DNA of 32,931 nt from positions 1 to 32,931 of the forward strand of contig CAMPIO010000037.1 of the NCBI GenBank assembly GCA_946886405.1, written 5' to 3'. The notes beneath the pieces are model-generated. The model saw nothing but the letters and a program-made list of their open reading frames with translations, was not told where the DNA came from and ran no database searches. How positions within the stretch are numbered: position 1 is the stretch's first letter; each line of letters starts with the position of its first letter. Positions 26,201 to 31,473 of the stretch are shown one piece after another. Both the position numbers and the translations under genes were made by a program. Origin of the DNA: an uncultured Pseudoxanthomonas sp. Lineage in GTDB: Bacteria; Pseudomonadota; Gammaproteobacteria; Xanthomonadales; Xanthomonadaceae.

Positions 26201-27664
26201 CGAAGCCAGATGGCCCTCCAGGCCTTCGGCCAGCATCTGCAGCGCGAAGTACGGCAGGAACATGCGTTCGATGCGCTGTTCGACGATGGCGTCGAACAGC
26301 TTGCCCGCGCTCATGCGCGTTTCCTGGTCGATCGTGTACAGCGTACCGCCGGTCGACAGCGTGGCGAAGACTTCCTGGAACGCCACGTCGAAACCCAGCG
26401 CCGCGAACTGCAGGGTGCGCAGCGGCCCCTCGTTGCCGGGCTCGCGCATCTGCCACTGGATCAGGTTGACCAGCGGCCCATGCGGCATCGCCACGCCCTT
26501 GGGCTTGCCGGTGGAGCCGGAGGTATACAGGACATAGGCCAGGTCTTCCGGACCGACGCGGACTTCGTCATCGGCCAGATCGTGCGACGCCATCGACGTT
26601 ACGGTCGCGTCGGCGCCCTGCATGTCGATGACGACCAGACCTTCGGGAAGCGCGCCCAGCACGTCGCGTGCCTCGCGCTCCATGCCCGGCATCGTCAGCA
26701 GGACGCGCGGCGCGCTGTCGGCCAGCGTGTAGGCCAGGCGGTCGGCGGGGTACGTGGGATCCAGCGGCACGTACGCACCGCCCGCCTTCAACACCGCCAG
26801 CAGGCCAAGCACGACCTCGATGCCACGCTCGACGTAGATCGCAACGCGCTCATCCGGCCCCACGCCATGGCGCTTCAGCGTGCGCGCAAGCCGGTTGGCA
26901 CGCGCATTGAGTTCGGCGTAGGTCAGGCGCGCATCGCCCTGCACGATGGCCACGGCGTCCGGCGTCTCCGCCACCCGCACCTCGAACAGGCGATGCACGC
27001 CGGATACGGGAGGAAACGATCGCCCGGTATCGTTGCCGAACGCCAGCAGATCGCCAGCCGCGTGCGCCGGCACGATCGCCGCGTCCGACAGCAGCGCATC
27101 CGGCGCTGCGGCGAACGACCCCAGCAGGCACTCCCAGTAGGACAGCCATTGGTGCAACTGCGCTGACGAGTAGCCACCGTCGCCGTCGTGCAGCACCACG
27201 TCGTCGCCGATCAACTGCAACACCAGCGGACAAGCCGGCATGTCGGCCGCTTCGCGGACGTATCCCGCCAACGGCGCCGCATCACTGGCGAAGGCAGCGC
27301 CTGCTTCCGGCGTGGTTGCGGGTGAGGAATCGAGGGCGGCAGCAAGCCGGGCGGTCGCGCTGGCGAGTCGCTCGCCTTCCAGCGCCAGCGCCCATGCGAG
27401 CGGAAGCGTGGTCGTGTCGCGCGACCATGCCAGCGACACGATCGCCACCGGTTCGGCGGTCATCCGTGCGAGCAGCGTGGCCCACGCCACCACCGCGACA
27501 TGGTGCGTTTCCATGCCAGCCGCGCTGGCAAGCTGCGCAAGTTCCGCCGGTTGCGGCATGCGCGCCGAGGTCCTGCCGGCACGCGGCGCGTTGCGCCAAG
27601 GCAAGGCCTGGCTCGCAGCCGGTGATCGGCGAGGATCGTCGATGGTGTCGCTGGCAGTGTCCAC
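20252..27664 (-). CDS. Hybrid NRPS-PKS with aminotransferase: (C)-A-T-KS-AT-ACP-AMT
   Basis: The protein has 2470 residues from a GTG at 27664 (GGGGAA 5 nt upstream). Residues about 36-215 look like the C-terminal half of a condensation domain and lack HHxxxDG. A domain about 220-735: YTSGSTGKPKG (380-390), YGPTETH, YRTGDIGRW, NGKLD; pocket code by eye DVQFIAHVVK, proline-like. Carrier Ser788 in DLGGTSLLA. KS about 847-1275: Cys1018 in HTACSTS, His1154, His1194. AT about 1368-1665: Ser1461 in GHSVG and HAFH (1557-1560), the malonyl-type signature. ACP Ser1790 in LGLDSLM. An Ala/Pro-rich linker runs about 1832-1946, then a class III PLP aminotransferase about 1955-2420 with FDEV (2226-2229) and Lys2255 in TYGK. 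No KR or DH is present, so the beta-keto group should be transaminated to a beta-amine, as in MycA of iturin-type lipopeptides and McyE of microcystin. First gene of the operon. Confidence 0.95.
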   Translation of the reverse strand: MDTASDTIDDPRRSPAASQALPWRNAPRAGRTSARMPQPAELAQLASAAGMETHHVAVVAWATLLARMTAEPVAIVSLAWSRDTTTLPLAWALALEGERLASATARLAAALDSSPATTPEAGAAFASDAAPLAGYVREAADMPACPLVLQLIGDDVVLHDGDGGYSSAQLHQWLSYWECLLGSFAAAPDALLSDAAIVPAHAAGDLLAFGNDTGRSFPPVSGVHRLFEVRVAETPDAVAIVQGDARLTYAELNARANRLARTLKRHGVGPDERVAIYVERGIEVVLGLLAVLKAGGAYVPLDPTYPADRLAYTLADSAPRVLLTMPGMEREARDVLGALPEGLVVIDMQGADATVTSMASHDLADDEVRVGPEDLAYVLYTSGSTGKPKGVAMPHGPLVNLIQWQMREPGNEGPLRTLQFAALGFDVAFQEVFATLSTGGTLYTIDQETRMSAGKLFDAIVEQRIERMFLPYFALQMLAEGLEGHLASLPEGQRIECALREVITAGEQLRIEPKIVRFFEQLPGCRLHNHYGPTETHVVTALTLPEEAHAWPRLPTIGKPIANARIYVLDTQGRPLPHGVVGELYLAGPVVARGYLHRDDLTAERFLPDPFAGTAGARMYRTGDIGRWLPDGTIEYLGRQDFQVKIRGFRVELGEIEAQVMAFPGVREAGVLAREDVPGLKRLAAYLAPQDRDAPVDVERLRQYLVGVLPDYMVPVAYVQMDTLPLSPNGKLDRHKLPRPGRERPEWAGAYSAPRDTTEATLCRIFADALDLEDLGRDDNFFDLGGTSLLAIRVLEAARRERLGDVPAMALFRAPTPAQLAAVMADGQREPLEATRMSPRRDLQAHEPIAIVGMAGRFPGASTVEAFWDNLCAGRDSVSRFAADELDAGIPDAQRADPAYVPVRGVFDDVDKFDAAFFGISPKEAELMDPQQRIFLELCWECIERAGHVPDATTAPVGVFAGMYNASYYQRNVLAHPDLIDKLGAFQVMLGNEKDYIATRVAHKLNLTGPAVSVHTACSTSLVAISQAIDSLRAGRCSMALAGGIAVTCPVRSGHVYQEGGMLSADGHTRSFDADASGTVFSDGAAVVLLKRLSDAIADGNPIHAVVRGAAVNNDGGQKASFTAPSSEGQAAVIAMAHADAGVDARSIGYVEAHGTATPMGDPIEIEGLTRAFRQSTDDTDFCVVGSVKSNVGHLLMAAGAAGVIKTAYALREHCLPPTAHFRQANPVIEFARTPFRVSGELTPWDPIEGQPRRAGVSSFGVGGTNAHVVMEEPPSVAPSEPAEGAQLLTLSARTPAALVDAVARLADHLEREPDINVADVAWTLAVGRKAFPHRIAVAAGSAAEAGALLRSADVSAAASKARPAQTTDVVFMFPGQGCQYAGMGRALYAAEPAFRAAFDDCAQVLDVELGRDLRALVFGDDADALLPTAIMQPAIFSIEYSLARWWMSHGVVPVAMVGHSVGEFVAATLAGVFALPDALRLVARRGRLMQAQPAGAMLSVRLPLDALLPRLPDTLSLAAENAPGTCVVAGSFEAIAAFQQSLEGEGVACRALKTSHAFHSAMMDAVVPAFRAEVEALARNAPSLPILSTATGDWLQDEQAVSADYWARHLREPVRFSSAIANLLERPGRVLLEIGPRNTLATLSRQQPLLQKHRIAAVASLADNVDGEHAALLGAFGQLWSQGVDVRADALDRRGRRLRLCLPTYPFEKKRYWVEAAHAVPRNVVPHPSLAARAAPEFLMSVVPEIAPPAADRRPRIAAQLREVFEDVAGFELSDADGDANFIELGLDSLMLTQVALQLQKTFPVRITFRQLMGEYASLDRLTQGLDAQLPAESAPAPVAPVAPVVQAAAPMAAATPAMPATLPSAPMTFAPVQALANGDALSQLIAQQMQLMSQQLALLAGTAPAAPAAVAPIPALPVAAAPVVAPASVPVASSAPATTAAVADEEAALAHTRYDVRKAFGAIARIDAHNGTELNPHQRERLDAFIRRYTALTPNSKAYTQQHRGHMADPRVVTGFRPLTKEIVYQIVVQRSKGSHVWDIDGHEYVDALNGFGTSLFGWQPDFVVEAVKQQIEQGYEIGPMHPLAGEVSQLVCELTGHERAALCNTGSEAVLGAMRIARTATGRETIVVFSGSYHGINDEVIVRGTKKLRAVPAAPGILRNTAEKVLVLDYGTPETLQIIRERAHELAAVLVEPVQSRRPDFQPVEFLKEVRKITAEAGAVLIFDEVITGFRSHPGGAQALFDIRADLCTYGKVVGGGYPIGVMAGKREYMDALDGGYWQYGDDSTPPAGVTYFAGTFVRHPLTLAAAKASLLHMKEHGAALQQRLNERTAAMAAELNAFSEGVGAPVRIKHFASLWRTHFDEEHPLQDLLFAMMRSRGIHILDNFPCFFTTAHSEADFQAIAQAWKEAVLELQEAELLPRHAATSRTVMDAADPVAPGARLGRDPEGRPAWYVPNPDAPGQYLRVSA

Positions 27665-27727
27665 GCTGGTTCCCCATGGAGGCCTTCCGCGCCTCCCCCA
27701 TTCCTCCAGAACGTATGGGAAGATAGA

Positions 27728-27745
27728 TTCAGGTCACAACCTGAA
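27728..27745. promoter_or_regulatory. Inverted repeat TTCAGGT-CACA-ACCTGAA in the operon promoter region
   Basis: A perfect 7-bp-arm dyad with a 4-bp centre lies in the 100-bp divergent region between the hybrid synthase (minus) and the J-domain gene (plus), 64 bp before the GTG start. A possible minus-strand -10 (TATCTT, 27720-27725) lies next to it, with no good -35. The arms share the TCAGGT half-site with 8253-8270. Likely an operator; regulator unknown. Confidence 0.5.
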
Positions 27746-27764
27746 CGTTCTCATCCCACGCGCC

Positions 27765-28184
27765 ATGGAAGTCGATTTCCATTCGTTGTACAGCGAACTG
27801 GGCGTGCAGCCGGACTGCAGCCTGGACGACTTCAAGCGCGCGTACCGGCGGCGCGTGGCCGAGCTGCATCCCGACCGTCACGGCGACCAGGCGCTGCGTT
27901 CGGACCTGCCAGGCATGTCGTTGCCCGACCTAACGCTGCGCTACAGTCAGGCGATGCAGTTCTTTCGCGCCCATGGCCGACTGCCCGGTAGCGCCCCACC
28001 CAGAGTTCATGTCCGGACCACCGGCCTGACGCGCCCACCCCGTTCGCACGCCGCCCCGGACACAAGTGAATCGCCCGGATTCGCCAATGTCTCGCAGCGC
28101 AGCTGGCTCGTGCTTCTGGTACTGCTTGCGATCGCGGCGTACCTGGTGTTTTCTTCGCCGCCGGCGCCGGCGACCGTCTTCTGA
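27765..28184 (+). CDS. Small membrane-anchored J-domain protein
   Basis: The protein has 139 residues from the ATG at 27765. Residues 1-75 form a J domain: FHSLYSELGVQPDCSLDDFK, helix II with AYRRRVAEL, and the HPD motif at 35-37 (LHPDRHGD), then helix III. J domains stimulate the ATPase of DnaK-type Hsp70 chaperones. No Gly/Phe-rich, zinc-finger or substrate-binding domain follows. Instead there is a polar linker and one C-terminal hydrophobic helix (about 113-129, WLVLLVLLAIAAYLVF), so it is a tail-anchored type III J protein with the J domain facing the cytoplasm. It is divergent from the biosynthetic operon and shares its 100-bp control region. A link to assembly of the megasynthases or of the membrane polysaccharide machinery is possible but unproven. 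No strong ribosome binding site is seen. Confidence 0.8.
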   Translation: MEVDFHSLYSELGVQPDCSLDDFKRAYRRRVAELHPDRHGDQALRSDLPGMSLPDLTLRYSQAMQFFRAHGRLPGSAPPRVHVRTTGLTRPPRSHAAPDTSESPGFANVSQRSWLVLLVLLAIAAYLVFSSPPAPATVF

Positions 28185-28193
28185 CCGGCGCGC

Positions 28194-29588
28194 TCAGCGC
28201 GCGCCACGCCCGAACAGCACCACTTCGACGGTCTGCAGCAGGATCATCATGTCGAACACCAGACCGTGGTTCTTGACGTAGAAGAGATCGAACTTCAACT
28301 TCTCCTCCGCATCCTTCACCGACGCGCCATACGGATAGCGCAGCTGCGCCCAACCGGTCAGGCCCGGCTTCACGCAATGGCGGACGCGGTAGTACCGGAC
28401 TTCGTCGTTCAACATGTCGACGAACTGCGGGCGCTCGGGACGAGGCCCGACGAAACTCATGTCGCCGCGAAGCACGGCGAACAACTGCGGCAGTTCGTCC
28501 AGGCGCGTCTTGCGGATGAAACGACCCACGCGCGTCGTGCGATCGTCGTCCTTGCTCGCCCATACCGCGACGCCGCCCTTTTCCGCGTCCGTCCGCATGC
28601 TGCGGAACTTGGTCAGCTTGAAATGGTTGCCACGTTCACCGACACGGATCTGGCTGTAGAGAATGGGGCCGCCCGATTCCAGCCACACCGCCAGCGCCGT
28701 CATCAACATCAATGGCCAGGCGAACAGCAGCAGCGCACCTGCCGCCAGCAGATCGAAGAACCGCTTGCTGAGTCGCCGTGGCGTGGAGTAATCGAAGCCG
28801 CCGGAAAACACCAGCCACGAAGGATCGACGATGTTCAACTGCACCATGCCCGCTTCGCGCTCGAAGAACGTCGACAGGTCGATCACGTTCACGCCGTGCT
28901 GCACGCACTGCAGCATGTCCTCCATCGGCAGGCCGCCGCGTCGTTCATCAGGCGCGATCACCAGTTCGTCGATCTGCAGTTCTTCCACCAGGTCCGCCAG
29001 CGTGCCTTCCGGTCTCACCAGCAGGTCCTCCCGCACGACGACCGCCTGACCCGCCACGGGAACGAAGCCGACGATGAGGAAGCTGTGGCGGTCCGCCTTG
29101 CGCCTCATGCGGCTGTTGATAAGGTCCGCGTTGTTGCCGGCACCCAGCACCAGCAGTCGCTGTTTCAATACGTCGGTCCGGAACAGGCTGACGGACAGCA
29201 TCCGTACCGCCACGATGCCTGCCGCGGACAGGGCCAGCGACAGCGCCAGCACGCCACGCCCGATGTAGGCCTGCGGCACAAGGTAATAGAGCACGATCAG
29301 CGCAATGCCGCCCAGCACGAACGACATGAGGAAGCGCAGGAAGAAGTCCATGCGACTGTGCCGCATGTGCACCTGGTAGAGGCCGAACGCCGCCATGGCA
29401 CCCGTCAGGCTCAGCGCCACCAGCAGCGCGCGCGCCGGCGCGTGCTCGACGAACTCCAGGTGCGTCTCCTGGTCGTTCAGGAAGCGCAGCCACGCCGAGC
29501 CCAGCACGGCCACTACGATGATCACCACTTCCAGCAGCCACAGGAACCGGATAGCCCTGGACTTTTGGCTCGCATGTGTCGACTTCAT
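28194..29588 (-). CDS. EpsB-like polyprenyl-phosphate sugar-1-phosphate transferase
   Basis: The protein has 464 residues from the ATG at 29588, preceded by AGGGGGAG. It has four N-terminal helices (about 13-33, 51-71, 84-104, 112-132), a central CoA-binding-like/Rossmann domain (RLLVLGAGNNADLI), and one helix before the C-terminal bacterial sugar transferase domain. That domain shows KRFFDLLAAGALLL, KLTKFRSMRTDAE, RVGRFIRKTRLDELPQL, DMSFVGPRPERPQF and KPGLTGWAQ, all hallmark motifs. Such enzymes (WbaP, WcaJ, GumD) transfer a hexose-1-phosphate to undecaprenyl phosphate, the first step of repeat-unit synthesis. The AVWASKDDDRTTRVGRF style is that of the EpsB-type enzyme of PEP-CTERM/exosortase polysaccharide clusters. 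The stop is 10 bp from the convergent J-domain gene's stop. The sugar donor cannot be deduced. Confidence 0.92.
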   Translation of the reverse strand: MKSTHASQKSRAIRFLWLLEVVIIVVAVLGSAWLRFLNDQETHLEFVEHAPARALLVALSLTGAMAAFGLYQVHMRHSRMDFFLRFLMSFVLGGIALIVLYYLVPQAYIGRGVLALSLALSAAGIVAVRMLSVSLFRTDVLKQRLLVLGAGNNADLINSRMRRKADRHSFLIVGFVPVAGQAVVVREDLLVRPEGTLADLVEELQIDELVIAPDERRGGLPMEDMLQCVQHGVNVIDLSTFFEREAGMVQLNIVDPSWLVFSGGFDYSTPRRLSKRFFDLLAAGALLLFAWPLMLMTALAVWLESGGPILYSQIRVGERGNHFKLTKFRSMRTDAEKGGVAVWASKDDDRTTRVGRFIRKTRLDELPQLFAVLRGDMSFVGPRPERPQFVDMLNDEVRYYRVRHCVKPGLTGWAQLRYPYGASVKDAEEKLKFDLFYVKNHGLVFDMMILLQTVEVVLFGRGAR

Positions 29589-29740
29589 TACTCCCCCTGC
29601 TGCCTGACCGCCGAGCCCGGAAATGCCGCCTCACGCGGTTCGAGCGCATGAAAAGGACCCGGCTCTGGTGCCCCTCACATTTGAAAAACGCAAAAAGTGA
29701 GAGATCCGGACACGCGCCCGTCCTCGTACAACGTGTGGCC

Positions 29741-30451
29741 TTACCGGGCTTCTTCCTGTCGCGTCGGCCGAAGCCAGCCCGCGATGCAGCCGACGCCCGG
29801 CGGCCTTGCCACGGCACACGCGACATCGGGGCCCAGGTCCAACCGTTCGATCTCGACCCTGCCCGCCTGACCCGGGTGCAGGGCTACCGCACGATCAACA
29901 GGCAGCGAAAACGTATCCATCTCGCGCGCGAGACCGACCCCCGCCGCTTTGAGGAAAGCCTCTTTGCGTACCCACAGGTCAAGCAGCGCCGCCCCTCTGT
30001 CTGCCCCGCGACACGCTGCGATGCGTGCGAATTCGTCCCCATGGCAGATTCTGTCGGCGACTTCCGGCATGACCTGCGCACGACTCGTCGGCTCGACATC
30101 CACGCCGATGGCGCCGGACTGACTCAACGCGACCGCCACGTAACCGTCCGCATGGCTGAGACTCGTCTGCGCCTCCATGGCGTCAAGCGTCGGACGCCCA
30201 CGGGGGTCCCTAGCCAATGGCACGCGTGCCGGGGGAATGTCCAGGGCCCGCGCCAGCACCATCCGATGCAATGCGTAGGCCAGCGCGAGGTCGACGCGGT
30301 GCCGTGGCTGACGCTGACGCTCCACGCGTTGGCGCTCGCGCGTATCGATGATCTCGAGTGCCTCAACGGACCAGCCCCGCCATTCGTGCAACGCGAACAC
30401 CACCACCATCACATGATGCTTCGCTACTTGCCTGAGCTCGGCGCCGCCCAT
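29741..30451 (-). CDS. 4'-phosphopantetheinyl transferase (Sfp/EntD superfamily)
   Basis: It transfers the phosphopantetheine arm of CoA to the Ser of carrier domains. Motifs: RDPRGRPTL (P1-like), SLSHADGYVAVALS, IGVDVEPTSR with the metal-binding Asp and Glu, and WVRKEAFLKAAGVGL with the catalytic W-x-x-KE-A core. The chosen ATG at 30451 gives 236 residues, normal for the Sfp type. The frame is open to ATGs at 30475 and 30544, none with a good ribosome binding site, so the start is uncertain. The gene is 152 bp upstream of the sugar transferase start on the same strand; the gap contains only AT-richer sequence with T-runs (about 29680-29700) that may end or attenuate transcription. Its proximity to five T/ACP domains suggests it activates them; it could also serve other pathways. 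Confidence 0.9.
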   Translation of the reverse strand: MGGAELRQVAKHHVMVVVFALHEWRGWSVEALEIIDTRERQRVERQRQPRHRVDLALAYALHRMVLARALDIPPARVPLARDPRGRPTLDAMEAQTSLSHADGYVAVALSQSGAIGVDVEPTSRAQVMPEVADRICHGDEFARIAACRGADRGAALLDLWVRKEAFLKAAGVGLAREMDTFSLPVDRAVALHPGQAGRVEIERLDLGPDVACAVARPPGVGCIAGWLRPTRQEEAR

Positions 30452-30648
30452 GCGATCCGGAAATGCGGACGCCATCGGTACGTCCGCCGCGGACAGGTCG
30501 TGCTCGGGTGAGGGGTCCAGAGGTCGCGCGGAGACGAAAGACATGCAGAGACGACGAACGCCACAAGAAGGAGGCTACCTGCCAATCACGCACGCCATGG
30601 CGAGAACAGGCCATGTGACGAGGGTGGCGACAGATTCCGGGCACGAAA

Positions 30649-30686
30649 ACGCAAAGAGCCAGCGGGTGGCCGCTGGCTCTTTGCGT
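30649..30686 (-). terminator. Strong hairpin terminator after tRNA-Arg
   Basis: A perfect 17-bp stem (ACGCAAAGAGCCAGCGG with its complement) around a 4-base loop. On the minus strand it begins 7 nt after the tRNA 3' end and ends in TTTGCGTTTTC. It may also work on plus-strand transcripts. Confidence 0.85.
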
Positions 30687-30692
30687 TTGTAA

Positions 30693-30769
30693 TGGCGCGC
30701 CCGGAGAGATTCGAACTCCCGACCGCCTGGTTCGTAGCCAGGTACTCTATCCAGCTGAGCTACGGGCGC
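30693..30769 (-). tRNA. tRNA-Arg (anticodon ACG)
   Basis: A 77-nt cloverleaf with encoded CCA. The 5' GCGCCCG pairs with CGGGCGC; the D-arm has AGCTCAGCTGGATAGAG; the anticodon arm CCTGG-CTACGAA-CCAGG gives ACG (read as ICG), decoding CGN arginine codons; the T-arm contains GTTCGAATC. Confidence 0.98.
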
Positions 30770-30781
30770 GTGAGGAGCGGA

Positions 30782-30811
30782 ATTATGCGTGAAGCGTTTT
30801 CCACTCGTCAA
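30782..30811 (-). promoter_or_regulatory. Sigma-70 promoter of tRNA-Arg
   Basis: On the minus strand, TTGACG (30811-30806), an 18-bp spacer, and CATAAT (30787-30782). The -10 box ends 13 bp before the tRNA 5' end. Confidence 0.75.
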
Positions 30812-30829
30812 TCTTTTTTCAACAACTTC

Positions 30830-30852
30830 TTTACACGTTGACAGCGTGTAAA
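30830..30852. repeat. Inverted repeat upstream of the tRNA-Arg promoter
   Basis: TTTACACG and CGTGTAAA are perfect 8-bp arms around 7 bases, about 20 bp upstream of the -35 box of the tRNA-Arg promoter. It could be an operator or an upstream element; it has no T-run. Confidence 0.4.
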
Positions 30853-30945
30853 ACACACCGGGAGAACATAGCGCGAGCCGCAATTCCTGCTCGCTTCTGC
30901 AACCTCGCCACCCTGCTACCGACTACGCAACGGCAACGTTGGGAT

Positions 30946-31038
30946 TGGCGGAGTGAGAGGGATTCGAACCCTCGATAAGGCTTTTGACCCTATACTCCCT
31001 TAGCAGGGGAGCCCCTTCAGCCGCTCGGGCATCACTCC
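30946..31038 (-). tRNA. tRNA-Ser (anticodon GCU)
   Basis: A 93-nt class II tRNA with encoded CCA. GGAGTGA pairs with TCACTCC; the anticodon arm CTCCC-CTGCTAA-GGGAG gives GCU (serine codons AGC/AGU); a long variable arm (TATAGGGTCAAAAGCCTTA) and GGTTCGAATCC T-arm follow. Confidence 0.98.
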
Positions 31039-31077
31039 GGTTTGACGCTCGTTGCAGCCAGGCTGCAGCGGCCGCAT

Positions 31078-31106
31078 AGGATAGCGGCTCACCGCACGGG
31101 CGGCAA
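31078..31106 (-). promoter_or_regulatory. Possible promoter of tRNA-Ser
   Basis: On the minus strand TTGCCG (31106-31101), a 17-bp spacer and TATCCT (31083-31078), 39 bp before the tRNA. It lies just after the csrA stop. Confidence 0.45.
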
Positions 31107-31112
31107 ACAAAA

Positions 31113-31322
31113 TCACTCGGAAGTGACATTCTCCGACGCAGCATGCGAAGAAATCTCTTCGCCACGCTGGATGCGCTGATAGATTTCTTCGCGATGCACC
31201 GCCACGTCCTTGGGCGCGGTGATGCCGATACGCACCTGGTTGCCTTTCACGCCAAGCACGGTCACCGTGACCGAATCGCCGATCATCAGGGTTTCGCCGA
31301 CACGGCGGGTCAAGATCAACAT
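31113..31322 (-). CDS. csrA: Carbon storage regulator CsrA (RsmA)
   Basis: This 69-residue RNA-binding protein matches the CsrA family along its full core: [33 protein letters not shown] and [15 protein letters not shown], with the Arg44-type residue (VHREE) that contacts GGA motifs in mRNA leaders. It controls translation and stability of mRNAs for metabolism, motility, biofilm and exopolysaccharide production as a dimer. The ATG at 31322 has GGAGA 8 nt upstream. The position downstream of alaS and upstream of tRNA-Ser is the usual one in gammaproteobacteria. The C-terminal tail after residue 55 ([16 protein letters not shown]) is variable, as expected. Through this role it could regulate the adjacent polysaccharide locus, but no direct evidence is present in the sequence. 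Confidence 0.98.
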   Translation of the reverse strand: MLILTRRVGETLMIGDSVTVTVLGVKGNQVRIGITAPKDVAVHREEIYQRIQRGEEISSHAASENVTSE

Positions 31323-31425
31323 GTTTCTTCTCCGTAATCCGGCAAAGGATAGTGCCGGGGGCGCGCCGACGCCGTGAAAACTGGCCAGCGGCTTCCTGGT
31401 ACATTCATGAACCTAAAGCATGTTA

Positions 31426-31447
31426 GCGGCCGAGGGTACACGGCCGC
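31426..31447 (-). terminator. Possible hairpin after alaS
   Basis: GCGGCCG and CGGCCGC form a 7-bp stem around 8 bases, 27 bp after the alaS stop. The following sequence is TAACATGCTTTAG rather than a T-run, so termination would be weak; csrA may be partly read from the alaS transcript. Confidence 0.3.
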
Positions 31448-31473
31448 AAGCGCCGGTTGGTCCAATACCGTGG

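Noticed and set aside
23663..27166. A long open frame opposite the hybrid NRPS-PKS gene
   Set aside because: Same compositional shadow; the minus strand carries intact A, T, KS and AT motifs.
28187..28205. GC-rich hairpin between the J-domain gene and the sugar transferase gene as a bidirectional terminator
   Set aside because: The stem is simple GC alternation overlapping a stop codon, and neither strand has a T-run.
29589..29740. JUMPStart/ops-like element upstream of the sugar transferase gene
   Set aside because: GGCGGTCAGG on the minus strand only partly resembles the ops core GGCGGTAG and no full JUMPStart context is present.
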